From the NCBI RefSeq assembly GCF_010500895.1, contig NZ_JAAAWO010000002.1, positions 62,001 to 126,000 on the forward strand: a stretch of 64,000 nt of DNA, in the 5' to 3' direction. A program made the translations under genes and the position numbers. Below the pieces are notes generated by a model. That model made no database searches, was not told the origin of the DNA, and saw only the letters and a list, made by a program, of their open reading frames with translations. Position 1 is the first letter of the stretch; every line of letters starts with the position of its first letter. This stretch comes from Alteromonas genovensis (GTDB taxonomy: Bacteria > Pseudomonadota > Gammaproteobacteria > Enterobacterales > Alteromonadaceae). This document shows, piece after piece, positions 1 through 9,097 of the stretch.

Positions 1-92
1 TGAGGTTGTTGTGGAGCCTGGGCGTGCGTAAATGTAGACGCGGTTAGTGCCGACAGCAAGCCGCTAAGTATTAAACCTGTTTGTATTTTCAA
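1..92 (-). CDS. Exported protein, N-terminal fragment (runs off the left edge)
   Basis: Only the first 30 or so codons lie in the window. They read as a signal peptide: MKIQTG, a hydrophobic core, then THAQA before APQQP, which fits signal peptidase I cleavage. The start is a TTG at 92. It is chosen because a strong Shine-Dalgarno (AAGGAGG) lies 7 bases upstream and no ATG is available. The product is therefore exported to the periplasm or beyond. Too little is visible to name a family. The gene diverges from the amino-sugar kinase at 414. Confidence 0.6.
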   Translation of the reverse strand, partial: MKIQTGLILSGLLSALTASTFTHAQAPQQP

Positions 93-149
93 TTTCGAGC
101 CTCCTTTTCAATAGCAATGTATTCGACCGTTTAAAGCAACGTTTAAATC

Positions 150-196
150 AGAGTTTGAACAGAGCTTAAAACAGAACTTAAAATAAAACCTAAAAC
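150..196. repeat. Degenerate 12-base tandem repeat in a divergent promoter region
   Basis: Four consecutive units of 11-12 bases read AGAGTTTGAAC, AGAGCTTAAAAC, AGAACTTAAAAT and AAAACCTAAAAC. They occupy part of the 321-base gap between the exported protein and the kinase. I see no other feature in that gap. A role as repeated regulator half-sites is possible but is not shown. Confidence 0.4.
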
Positions 197-413
197 AAGA
201 ATACATTCAATGGGTCGTAATTGATCAGCACTATGCGTGAGTGAGTGTAACCAAGTGTTGCTGCTGCCCTCTGACTAAGCGTTAGATTTATCTGCAGGCG
301 GTTTTTTAAAATGAAATCGTGGCAAGTGATAAAAACCATCTTAGTTGATGATAGGGCTTGTGATAGAGTGGAGGGATATGAAGCAAAGTAATATGAAGTA
401 AATTGACGAGAAA

Positions 414-1328
414 ATGGTGAAGCACGAATACATTATTGGCATCGACGGCGGAGGTTCACACTGTCGGGCTGTGTTGCAAAGTAGCGATGGAAAAATAGTG
501 GGAGAGGGAGTCTCTGGGGCATCAAATATTATGAGCGACCCCCAACAGGCACTGCAATCAATAGTGAGTGCATGCAAAGCAGCAATAGCCGATGCCAACC
601 TGTCGCTTTCTCTTTCAAACGTAGTGGTAATGGCTGGGCTTGCAGGCGCCAACATTCCTAAAGCAAAGACCTATTTTCTGTCATTGCCAATGCCGTTTAA
701 ACGCATTCACGTAATGAGCGATTTGCATGCCGCCTGCTTTGGTGCCCATGAAGGTGCAAGCGGTGGCCTAATTATCTGCGGCACTGGCTCGGCGGCAACG
801 TGTCATCGCGATGGCACATTTAAAGATATTGGTGGTTATGGACTTAGTTTAGGCGACAATGGCAGCGCAGCGTGGCTTGGTCTTCAAGCAGTCAAAATTA
901 CCTTACTTACGATGGATGGTGTTCATCAAGAAAGCGCGCTTGCAAAGCGAGTGGTTGAGCAACTCCAAGCACGCACAGCTAGCGATGTTGTTACCATTAC
1001 CTCCTCTTACAAACCAAGTCATTATGGAGAGTTGGCACCCCTTGTTACAGCGTGTCATGAAGCAGGCTGCAAAACAGCTACCGAGATTATTCGCGAAGGC
1101 GCACGCTACATTCACTCCATCATAATCACGCTGAACGAGTACTATCGAAGCTTTTGTAAAACAGCAGGCGATTCATCAGTAATGCCAGTGTGTGTGGTGG
1201 GTGGACTTGCGCAAACTTATATTCCGTTATTGCCTAATGATATACAGCAATCGTTATGCGCGCCAAAAACAAACGCTCAGCGCGGTGCAATAGGGTACTT
1301 TTTACAAGTGGAGAGCGCAAAACGATAG
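414..1328 (+). CDS. BadF/BadG-type sugar kinase, probable glucosamine or N-acetylglucosamine kinase
   Basis: This 304-residue protein belongs to the BadF/BadG/BcrA/BcrD ATPase family of the ASKHA fold. The phosphate-1 motif is seen at D11-GGG-S15 and a second glycine-rich segment, GTGSA, lies near residues 123-127. The segment after it (GGYG, then GDNGSAAWLG near residue 148) is typical of the GspK/NagK group, which phosphorylates glucosamine or N-acetylglucosamine with ATP in the cytoplasm. Length fits that group (about 290-320). Family membership is strong, but the exact sugar is inferred. The gene is monocistronic, diverges from the exported protein to its left and ends at a strong hairpin. 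The Shine-Dalgarno is weak (GACGAG). Confidence 0.75.
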   Translation: MVKHEYIIGIDGGGSHCRAVLQSSDGKIVGEGVSGASNIMSDPQQALQSIVSACKAAIADANLSLSLSNVVVMAGLAGANIPKAKTYFLSLPMPFKRIHVMSDLHAACFGAHEGASGGLIICGTGSAATCHRDGTFKDIGGYGLSLGDNGSAAWLGLQAVKITLLTMDGVHQESALAKRVVEQLQARTASDVVTITSSYKPSHYGELAPLVTACHEAGCKTATEIIREGARYIHSIIITLNEYYRSFCKTAGDSSVMPVCVVGGLAQTYIPLLPNDIQQSLCAPKTNAQRGAIGYFLQVESAKR

Positions 1329-1472
1329 AGTGAAAGAAGACGTAAAGTAAAACGTTCTTAAAGGAATAGGGCAGATAGTAACTGGGCCAATAGTAACAAG
1401 GCCGAAAGAGACGGGGTTCTATAGGAAAAGGGTTTTGTGCACAATAGTGTGAAGGGTAGACGTGGTTTAAAT

Positions 1473-1501
1473 AAATAAGGTGGCTTGCGCCACCTTATTT
1501 T
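1473..1501. terminator. Bidirectional intrinsic terminator between convergent genes
   Basis: A perfect 12-base stem (1473-1484 with 1489-1500) has a TTGC loop. The AAATAAGG/CCTTATTT ends give a T-rich tail on both strands. It serves the kinase on the plus strand and ybiT on the minus strand. Confidence 0.85.
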
Positions 1502-1525
1502 GTATATAACGTTTAAAACGTTAAT

Positions 1526-3118
1526 TTACGCTATTTCTTTGTGTGACAAGAACTCGTCGTAGTTACCATCAAAGTGGTTAAGCTCTTGATCTTTTATTTC
1601 AATAATTTGAGTGGCTAGCGAAGAAACGAACTCTCTGTCGTGGCTAACAAAAATAACCGTGCCATCAAATTTGTAAATAGCATTATTGAGCGCTTCGATA
1701 GACTCCATATCCATGTGGTTGGTAGGTTCATCTAGCACAAGTACGTTGATATCTTGAAGCATTAGCTTGCCAAACAATAGACGGTTTTTCTCACCACCTG
1801 AACACACCTGCACTTTCTTATTGAAGTCGTCAGAGGTAAACAGTAAGCGTCCCAGCATACCTTTTATTTGAAGGTCATCATGCTTTGGACTGCGCCACTG
1901 GCTCATCCAGTCAAACAACGTCATATCTTTAGCGAAGTATTTGGCGTTGTCTTGTGGAATGTAACCTATCGCTGCGTTTTCCGCCCACTTAATGTTACCC
2001 ATTGTAGGCTCTAAATCGTCCACTAAGGTTTTAAGTAGCGTTGTTTTACCTGCACCGTTTTCACCGATAATCGCCAGTCGCTGACCTGCTTCAAGCAACA
2101 AGTTAACGTTGCTAAAAAGCGGAAGGTCGGGATAGCTGTGACCCAGCTCTTCAAGGGTTATGGCTAAGCGATGCAGTTTTTTGTGTTGCTTGTACACAAT
2201 GTAAGGCTTACGGCGACTCGACGCTTTCACTTCAGATAGTTCAATTTTTTCTAAACGGCGAGCTCGCGAAGTTGCCTGCTTTGCTTTTGACGCGTTAGCA
2301 GAGAATCGTGCAACAAAGCCCTGAAGTTCTTCAATTTCAGCAGATTTCTTCGCGTTTTCGTTATGCAACTGCTCCTGTACTAACATTGCAGCCTGAACGT
2401 AATCGTCGTAATTACCTGGGTAAGTACGAAGTTCACCGTAGTCAATATCCGACATATGAGTACACACAGAGTTTAAGAAGTGTCTATCATGGGAAATAAT
2501 GATCATGGTGGATTTACGCTTGTTTAGCTCTTCTGCTAACCAGCTTATGGTGTAAATATCCAAGTTGTTGGTTGGCTCATCAAGCAGCAAAATATCGGGT
2601 TCTGCAAACAAGGCTTGAGCAAGAAGAACACGCACTTTTTTACCCGGTGCAATTTCTTTCATTAGGCCAAAGTGGTAGCTTTCATCAATACCGGCAGAAC
2701 TTAATATATCGCCTGCTCGGGCTTCGGCAGTATATCCGTCCATTTCGGCGAACTGAGTTTCAAGATCGGCAACACGCATACCGTCTGCTTCGCTCATATC
2801 AGGCTTGCTGTAAATGGCGTCGCGTTCTTGCTTTACTTCCCATAATTCACGGTCGCCCATGATAACGGTGTCAACTGCGCTAAATTCTTCAAATGCGAAT
2901 TGGTTCTGACTTAAAATACCGAGTTTAGTACCTGGTGCCATAGAGACATTGCCAGAAGTCGGTGTAAGTTCACCGCTCAAAATTTTCATGAAGGTAGACT
3001 TGCCGCATCCGTTTGCACCAATTAGGCCGTAACGGTTGCCGTTGCCAAATTTGGCAGAAATGTTTTCAAACAGTGGCTTAGAGCCAAACTGCATCGTAAT
3101 ATTAGCGGTGGTTATCAA
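1526..3118 (-). CDS. ybiT: ABC-F family ATPase YbiT
   Basis: A soluble duplicated ATP-binding cassette protein of 530 residues with no membrane segments, as in the ABC-F translation-factor family that acts on the ribosome. Walker A motifs are GANGCGKST (residues 34-42) and GENGAGKTT (about 350). Walker B blocks [11 protein letters not shown] (about 179) and [11 protein letters not shown] (about 463) are both complete. The second signature CSGGEKNR is canonical. The first (APGKKVR) is degenerate in the way usual for YbiT. The linker contains the basic segment [17 protein letters not shown]. The whole length aligns in my memory with E. coli YbiT, so the assignment is firm. YbiT's precise cellular role is less well established than that of EttA. 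Confidence 0.93.
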   Translation of the reverse strand: MITTANITMQFGSKPLFENISAKFGNGNRYGLIGANGCGKSTFMKILSGELTPTSGNVSMAPGTKLGILSQNQFAFEEFSAVDTVIMGDRELWEVKQERDAIYSKPDMSEADGMRVADLETQFAEMDGYTAEARAGDILSSAGIDESYHFGLMKEIAPGKKVRVLLAQALFAEPDILLLDEPTNNLDIYTISWLAEELNKRKSTMIIISHDRHFLNSVCTHMSDIDYGELRTYPGNYDDYVQAAMLVQEQLHNENAKKSAEIEELQGFVARFSANASKAKQATSRARRLEKIELSEVKASSRRKPYIVYKQHKKLHRLAITLEELGHSYPDLPLFSNVNLLLEAGQRLAIIGENGAGKTTLLKTLVDDLEPTMGNIKWAENAAIGYIPQDNAKYFAKDMTLFDWMSQWRSPKHDDLQIKGMLGRLLFTSDDFNKKVQVCSGGEKNRLLFGKLMLQDINVLVLDEPTNHMDMESIEALNNAIYKFDGTVIFVSHDREFVSSLATQIIEIKDQELNHFDGNYDEFLSHKEIA

Positions 3119-3426
3119 AACAGGTATCCAGGGGAGTAAATCAGAAGATAAAGCTGGGCGCGTTTGTACGCCGAGACAGCTTGCATTGCGCGCGCACTAT
3201 AAGGAAATAAGGGCAATATGTCGAGGAAATTTTGAGCTATTGCCCTTATCTTCACACAAATGTCTTAATTCATGCCCTAATTCCTTAGCACTAAAAACTA
3301 GCCCCCTTAAAGGGCGCACAGTCACTTATTCGACTTGTGGGCTGCTCTTAGTGCATTAAAAGGAACAGTGCACCAGACTAAGTTGTGCATTAAAGAGAAC
3401 ATCACCCTAAGCCGAGAGTCGGTGGG
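3119..3426. other. Gene-free stretch upstream of ybiT with a 12-base inverted repeat
   Basis: Within these 308 bases ATAAGGGCAATA (3207-3218) and TATTGCCCTTAT (3238-3249) form a perfect inverted repeat with a 19-base spacer, placed where the ybiT promoter or leader should be. Two imperfect direct copies of GTGCATTAAA plus flanks lie at 3351-3374 and 3385-3406. I see no convincing coding sequence. Confidence 0.45.
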
Positions 3427-4620
3427 CTAGGCAGACAGTCGGTGACTTTCAAATGCTGTTTGGTTGATAGGTGAGCCATTCATTGCCGCTACAAGCGCTG
3501 AATCATCTGTTGCTGGTAATGCTAAATCACCTGTCGGCGGCAGCGCTACATCACGGTCTTTTGCGGCCTCATGCTGATCTAAAAAGTGCTTTCCTGCGCT
3601 TACTCCAACCTTATAATCATGGCGCAAGTCGCTGTCAGTACTTCCAAGAAGCTTACTGTGCAAGGGTTTACCAGCAAAAATTTGGATTATCTCTACATCT
3701 GCTGGTGGATTTGCGATAAACGCCAACTCTTGCTGATAAGCTTGCTCGTGCTGCACTAAATAATTAATTGTTTTGGGGCAATGACCCGTTGCGCATACTA
3801 ACGACTTCAATTTGTGTAGCCACGCTGAGCGCGCCTGAAAATTAATATCACCAGTGCGAATAACAACAATTTTCTTCGCGCCCCGCTCGTACGCCTCTCG
3901 CACGGGCAGGGGAGCCGCCAAACCGCCATCTAAGTAAAAATCTGATATAGGTGCAGTTTGCTTAATACAGCTGGCATTTTGCCCACCTTTTGTAGGCCCT
4001 TTAGCGATACCTTTCCTCGCTAGCGCTCTATCACTGCTAGAAACGCTAGTGCGTTCACCGTTATTCGAAGAGGCGTTATAAGCACTAGCATTATAGTCTG
4101 TTGTCAGTTCTACGCCTTGCTTATACAAAAAAGGTAATGCGCTAGACGCTTTTAGAAGTTCACGCCATTGATTAGCGCTACCTGTAGGGCTTAAGAAATA
4201 AGGTTTACGATCCCGAGAGTTTGTAGCGGTAATAAATAGCTCTCTATCTCCTAGGTTTTCAGTAGCGGCACTAAAATCTAATAGTCGATTTGTTTCTTTG
4301 GTTTTATCAAAGTACCAATCTAAATCGACAATGTGCTTACCCACCAAGCCGCGGCCAACTTGAAAAAAACGTTTGTGACGTGATAGTCCCCTAATTAATC
4401 GTTTCGCATATCCTTTTTGCCGCGCTAAAAAGCTAGTCAAGTTTTGCGAGCCCGCTGAGGTTCCAATAAACATGTCGAAAGGGTCGTAATTTTCAGCCAA
4501 CCACGCGTCGAGCACTCCAGCGGTAAAAATTCCTCGCTGTCCTCCGCCTTCTGCAATAAGCGCTAGCTTAGTGCGCTCATTTACTTGAGGTGAGCTTGAG
4601 GATGAGGCTGGAGTGTTCAT
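3427..4620 (-). CDS. Patatin-like phospholipase (YjjU type)
   Basis: This is a serine lipase of the patatin family. The oxyanion loop GGGQRG is at residues 25-30, the nucleophile elbow GTSAG at 53-57 (Ser55), and the catalytic aspartate in DGG near residue 230 (FYLDGGLAAPLPV). The N-terminal order GGGQRGIFTAGVLDAW resembles E. coli YjjU. No signal peptide is seen, so it probably acts in the cytoplasm or at the inner membrane. The substrate is unknown. A low-complexity insertion rich in Asn, Ser and Gly (about residues 175-225) sits just before the DGG motif and makes the protein longer (397 residues) than usual family members. The C-terminal 40 residues are Ala/Asp-rich and look disordered. 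Confidence 0.82.
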   Translation of the reverse strand: MNTPASSSSSPQVNERTKLALIAEGGGQRGIFTAGVLDAWLAENYDPFDMFIGTSAGSQNLTSFLARQKGYAKRLIRGLSRHKRFFQVGRGLVGKHIVDLDWYFDKTKETNRLLDFSAATENLGDRELFITATNSRDRKPYFLSPTGSANQWRELLKASSALPFLYKQGVELTTDYNASAYNASSNNGERTSVSSSDRALARKGIAKGPTKGGQNASCIKQTAPISDFYLDGGLAAPLPVREAYERGAKKIVVIRTGDINFQARSAWLHKLKSLVCATGHCPKTINYLVQHEQAYQQELAFIANPPADVEIIQIFAGKPLHSKLLGSTDSDLRHDYKVGVSAGKHFLDQHEAAKDRDVALPPTGDLALPATDDSALVAAMNGSPINQTAFESHRLSA

Positions 4621-4814
4621 TTTAATTACCTGTTCGACGGATACTAAAGATGAATCAAAGGATATGGCGTTTTACGCCAATGCGAAAATTGAAAGAATGA
4701 ATCGCAGCGATAGGAAAATACAGTCAGTTAAAGAACGGGATTAAAAAACAAATGTGAAAAAAAGACATCCTTGTCAACACACTTACACACAAACAAGTTT
4801 GCCGGTAGGCAGAA

Positions 4815-7226
4815 TTACATAGAAAGACCGTGAGACTTGTACCACTTTCCTTTATAAAGTCTTTCTATGACAGCCTGCTTTTCCCAGCTAAATAAATATA
4901 TCCAATCGTTATCAATAAGTTCTTGCAACATGGTGTGTTTATTCACAATGTCGAGAATTTTGTGATTTGGGGCAACAATATAAACACCCAGTCGTTGAGG
5001 TTGATGAACCCAGCGCTCGCCATTGTGCAGCGACTGCTTTGAAAGCCCTATTCGTAAATCGCCAGAGTTGCCTTCAAATACACCAATGTTGTTTCCAAGG
5101 GCGTTGTGAAGCACCTTATTTCCGCTGCCTAACTTTTCGTTATCGGTAACAGAGGCGTTGTATTGTGCGTTAATCCAGTGGGTAACAATCATTGGCGCTG
5201 TCATCAATGTTCCTAGCACGGAAGAGTCTAAATCGTTTTGCCAGGTATAGTCGTGGAGGAAGCTCTTACCTTCTAAGTCCACGCCTCGAGTACGCTGTCG
5301 AGGTCCGATAATAAACGAAGCGTTACCTGCAAGACCCCACTCAGGCTGAACCTGAGACCAGTCTTTTGCGCGATGTTGAAAGCGCAGATCCCGCTTCTTG
5401 TCCGATTCAAACTGTAAATTGGTACTGTAGTGTTTTGCCCTTTCTTTTTGCGCTTGGTGTTTAGCTTTTAGCAGCCAGTTTTTTACTTTTTCCGGTACTG
5501 AATTATCAAAACACTCCACATCATCGGTAGTCGTATTATGCAGTGCGGGGATAAAGCGCGTATTTCCAGCTATTTTGTGTCCCATTGTTTTAAGTGCTTT
5601 ACGAACCTCCTCATCATTGAGAAGTTGAGCCAGCACGCGCACATTAACCTCGCCAGATTGACCGCCGCAGGCGCCGCAATCAAGACCAGCGGCATGCAGG
5701 TTATTTCTAGATTTGCTGCCATGACCTACTAGCAAAACAGTAGGTGAGAACTTAACCATTCCCATCATTTTAAGCGCACCTGCAGCAAGGGTCACTTTTT
5801 CAACTAGGCCGATAGGGCCGTTTTCATTTTTAATTTCCCAATTATGTTCATGACTTAGTGAGTTCATCGGGTTTTCTTTGCTTGATGGAAGCCAAGAGTT
5901 TTTCAAAAGTTTAAAGGCATACCACCACCCCGCAGACTCCACCATAGAAAAGCTGCCAAGTGGCGACTTGCTCCACTTGTGCCACGTAGAACGCTGCTGA
6001 ATAAATTCGGTGCGATGAGCTTCAGTACCAGTTTCCGATGCTAAAAGCTGCGGAGCGAGAAGCCCTGGTAGTTGAGGACGTTTTGCATCTGTATTCGCAG
6101 GCGCATAGGCTACTGGCATACCAAAAAAGCCTGCAAACCCCATGGTTTTCACTGAAGGACTTTGCAGTTCTAAAACACGTCGTATAACTTCAGAGCGCAC
6201 ATCAATGCAAAAGATAGCCTGCACTTCTGCGTGGGTGTGCTCAACCGGCGTACAGCCAATCAATTTACTCTGTAACCGCTGTTGCTGCTCATATTCGTAG
6301 GCATACATCATTACCCACAGGCTTTGCTCTTCTCGTTTAAACTGCTCTATTCTTGTCGGGAGTTGATTTAATAGGTAAGACCATCTTGTTCTTACCTGAC
6401 TAGCCTCTACAGCATGGTGTTTTTCATAATACCGATATACGATGAGTTCCCAGGCAAGACGAATAGCGAGTAAACCTAGCAGTTCGTTTTCGTCTTTGAG
6501 CCAAGTGCGATAAGCGATATAAGAAGACCACCCATTAATACTCATAATGAGCGCGTAGAAATAGTCTTGCGCTTTGCTGTTATCTAGCGACAGTGTTTTA
6601 CTCGCTTCAAGTAGAAGAGCATCAACACTTGTTGGCAGGGTTTCAAATACTTTCTTGAGTCCTCGGGTATTCATCAGTACGTTAATGCCGGCGTCGTGCT
6701 TTAACCCATTAAGCCAACTCTTATACAGTGTGTCGGCGGCAGAGTTGCCTTCAACGTGAACCAGCGGTGATTCGTGTTGATAATACGCCGCGCAAAACTG
6801 ACTGATTTGAAATAAGCACTCATCTTGCCAGGTCATTTCACTTGCCGAGCGATAGCTGTCGAAGTGCGTCGTAATAAGTGGAAGCTCTAACTTCTTGGTG
6901 GTATCGCCAAGCGTAGACAAAAACGTCGCGCTATCTAATGTAATACCGTACTGAATTAAACTGTGAGAAATTGCGTTGTCTGAGATCTCTCCCTCTTTAT
7001 ACAAATCTAACCAGTGAGACGCTGGCATCACGGTTGATATACCGGCAAGGGCATGTACTTTTGCCGACACGTCTTGCTGTGTGCTGTTTATCAGTTTCCA
7101 ATAGGGATTTACCGCAATTAATTTATCAAGAGGAAAGTTTGGCGCTACTCCTTCGCAAGCTTGGGCTGCCGCTTTGTGAATGCGCTTTTCGTCAAGGCTA
7201 GAAGCGTTAAGTGAGATAACGGTCAT
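4815..7226 (-). CDS. dabA: DabA, inorganic-carbon uptake subunit (DUF2309)
   Basis: An 803-residue protein of the DUF2309/UPF0753 family, now known as DabA. It is the carbonic-anhydrase-like, zinc-binding cytoplasmic subunit of an energy-coupled bicarbonate/CO2 uptake complex. The expected metal and active-site residues are visible: Cys and Asp in AIFCIDVRSE (about residues 339-341), His in VGHGSKSRNN (about 501) and Cys in DCGACGG (about 518). The start overlaps the dabB stop (TAATG at 7224-7228), so the two genes are translationally coupled. In this heterotroph the system probably supplies bicarbonate for carboxylation reactions rather than for CO2 fixation. That is inference, because no carboxysome or RuBisCO gene is in view. 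Confidence 0.9.
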   Translation of the reverse strand: MTVISLNASSLDEKRIHKAAAQACEGVAPNFPLDKLIAVNPYWKLINSTQQDVSAKVHALAGISTVMPASHWLDLYKEGEISDNAISHSLIQYGITLDSATFLSTLGDTTKKLELPLITTHFDSYRSASEMTWQDECLFQISQFCAAYYQHESPLVHVEGNSAADTLYKSWLNGLKHDAGINVLMNTRGLKKVFETLPTSVDALLLEASKTLSLDNSKAQDYFYALIMSINGWSSYIAYRTWLKDENELLGLLAIRLAWELIVYRYYEKHHAVEASQVRTRWSYLLNQLPTRIEQFKREEQSLWVMMYAYEYEQQQRLQSKLIGCTPVEHTHAEVQAIFCIDVRSEVIRRVLELQSPSVKTMGFAGFFGMPVAYAPANTDAKRPQLPGLLAPQLLASETGTEAHRTEFIQQRSTWHKWSKSPLGSFSMVESAGWWYAFKLLKNSWLPSSKENPMNSLSHEHNWEIKNENGPIGLVEKVTLAAGALKMMGMVKFSPTVLLVGHGSKSRNNLHAAGLDCGACGGQSGEVNVRVLAQLLNDEEVRKALKTMGHKIAGNTRFIPALHNTTTDDVECFDNSVPEKVKNWLLKAKHQAQKERAKHYSTNLQFESDKKRDLRFQHRAKDWSQVQPEWGLAGNASFIIGPRQRTRGVDLEGKSFLHDYTWQNDLDSSVLGTLMTAPMIVTHWINAQYNASVTDNEKLGSGNKVLHNALGNNIGVFEGNSGDLRIGLSKQSLHNGERWVHQPQRLGVYIVAPNHKILDIVNKHTMLQELIDNDWIYLFSWEKQAVIERLYKGKWYKSHGLSM

Positions 7227-8842
7227 TATTGACTCCCAATTTTAGACACTGATGCTGCATGACTAGGTCGCGACTGTTTCTCACGCAGCGTTATTGGATA
7301 TAGTTTTAATGTGACTTTGGTAAACCATTCATCGAGGTAAAACCCTGCAAACAAGAGCTGTTTAAAACGCTTTACTGCAATATGATTAGCAAATGTTTGC
7401 ATAATAAAGTGCAGCGCAAATAGCGTAACTAACAGTGCTGATACCCATATGTCCATTAGCGAAAACATGCCAATTGGGGCCGGAAAAGCGGGCACAATAT
7501 AGCTTTGAATTACGCCTTTTATTGTTGCGTAAAAGCTTACAAGAGCAATGGTAATAGCCACTAAGATATACATTTGTGTTTGGTCTGAATTAGCGGTTCG
7601 CATAGCAAGAAACGCGGTGAATGCCAGCGCCATGAGAAGCCAAGGGCTTGCGGGCCCTTGATAGCTAGAAAGTGTAAAGCTAGCAGCAATGGCAAGAGAG
7701 GTAATAAATGCAGCGTTAAGCCAATCGGCGAAAAGGGGGGCGCGATGGGCGCTAATATCGTGCTCTAAAGTCTCATAAACCGCCGAGCCTGTATTTAAAA
7801 ACGCATAGGCCTTGTAAAACGAGTGAGCAACCAAGTGGATTAGTGCAAGTGAATACAATCCCATGGCGCATTCAATGAGCATTAACCCCATTTGTGATGA
7901 CGTTGACCAAGCAAGTCGTACTTTAATCGTGACGCGGGTTGTCATGATCAATGCACTGAAAAATACACTTAACCCTGCTACAACTAAAAGCATCCACTGC
8001 GCCTCACTACTTGCAGCAACAAGGGGAGCAAAGGCCAATAACAGGTAACCACCTAAGTTTATAACACCTGCATGAAGTAGCGCACTCACTGGAGTAGGCG
8101 CTTCAACAATATTAATGAGCCATCCATGCGCCGGCAGTTGAGCACATTTTAACAGCGCAGCTGCACTTATTAGACAAGCGGCATACGTAGCTAATTGAGT
8201 GTTAGTGAAACCAGTTTGTGTTTGACTGAGCTGATCTGGTTGATTAACGAGATACAAAATTTCATCGATATACAAGGTGTCGAATGCTAAAAACAGCAAT
8301 ACAAAGGCGCCAGCCATTAAACACTCTGAGGTGCGAGCCAAAATAAACTTTTTGTGTGCCGCGATAATGGCGCGTGGGCGCTCGGGATAAAGTAGCAATA
8401 GGTTGTGCAAAGAAAGACTGACCGCTAGCCATCCAGCCCAAAAAATAACGAGGTGGTTGGCCAAAATGGTAATAACCACAGACGATAAAGTGAGCTGCAT
8501 CCAGCGCAGGAAACTGGGGTAACAGGCTTCACCCACTAAGTAATTGCGTGAAAATCGCATAAGGATGGTGCCTATTGCTACAACCGTTAGCATAACAATG
8601 GCTTTCATCGGGGAAATAGAGACTAACATGACACCCACTGCAGCTGTTCCCGCATCAGTAAGCATGCTACTAGAAAGGCCAGTAACTAAAGACACGATGA
8701 GCAGTGTGATACTTCCCACAATAGCCACTTTCTCAATATTGACAGTCGAGAACATTGTGGCCTTTTTACTGGTAAACCAAGACAATATGGCCCAGAACAG
8801 TGGCAGCAAAATTAGCAAAAATGCGCTGGTTTGCGGTGACAT
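7226..8842 (-). CDS. dabB: DabB, proton-channel-like membrane subunit of the Dab complex
   Basis: This 538-residue polytopic protein belongs to the NuoL/MrpA proton-translocating family. The conserved core includes a lysine-bearing helix followed by AHGWLINIVEAPTPVSALLHAG and later HLVAHSFYKAYAFL, as in NADH-quinone oxidoreductase antiporter-like subunits. No other Nuo or Mrp genes are adjacent. With dabA directly downstream, DabB is the better call: it would couple the proton gradient to DabA-catalysed CO2 hydration. A near-ideal ribosome-binding site (AAGGAG, 6 bases from ATG) fixes the start. The 255 bases upstream are extremely AT-rich and hold the promoter shared back-to-back with the Sua5-type gene. 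Confidence 0.9.
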   Translation of the reverse strand: MSPQTSAFLLILLPLFWAILSWFTSKKATMFSTVNIEKVAIVGSITLLIVSLVTGLSSSMLTDAGTAAVGVMLVSISPMKAIVMLTVVAIGTILMRFSRNYLVGEACYPSFLRWMQLTLSSVVITILANHLVIFWAGWLAVSLSLHNLLLLYPERPRAIIAAHKKFILARTSECLMAGAFVLLFLAFDTLYIDEILYLVNQPDQLSQTQTGFTNTQLATYAACLISAAALLKCAQLPAHGWLINIVEAPTPVSALLHAGVINLGGYLLLAFAPLVAASSEAQWMLLVVAGLSVFFSALIMTTRVTIKVRLAWSTSSQMGLMLIECAMGLYSLALIHLVAHSFYKAYAFLNTGSAVYETLEHDISAHRAPLFADWLNAAFITSLAIAASFTLSSYQGPASPWLLMALAFTAFLAMRTANSDQTQMYILVAITIALVSFYATIKGVIQSYIVPAFPAPIGMFSLMDIWVSALLVTLFALHFIMQTFANHIAVKRFKQLLFAGFYLDEWFTKVTLKLYPITLREKQSRPSHAASVSKIGSQ

Positions 8843-9097
8843 GTTTTACTCCTTTATTGTTTCAAGCAGTAAAGCACGGTCAGTTTCATTTAAAAAATAG
8901 ATATATATTTAAAAATCGTTCGTATTTTTAACTTTGTTAATTTTTTGTTTTGGGTAAAGTATTGAAATATATATTAAATATTAGTTTTCGTTGTTGATTT
9001 GTTCTGTTTAATAAATGGTTTTGTTTAATAGTTTGAATTTTATTTTATATTCATTGAGGGCGATCATTACGCTAACAGAATTTTTGTATAACGAAGC

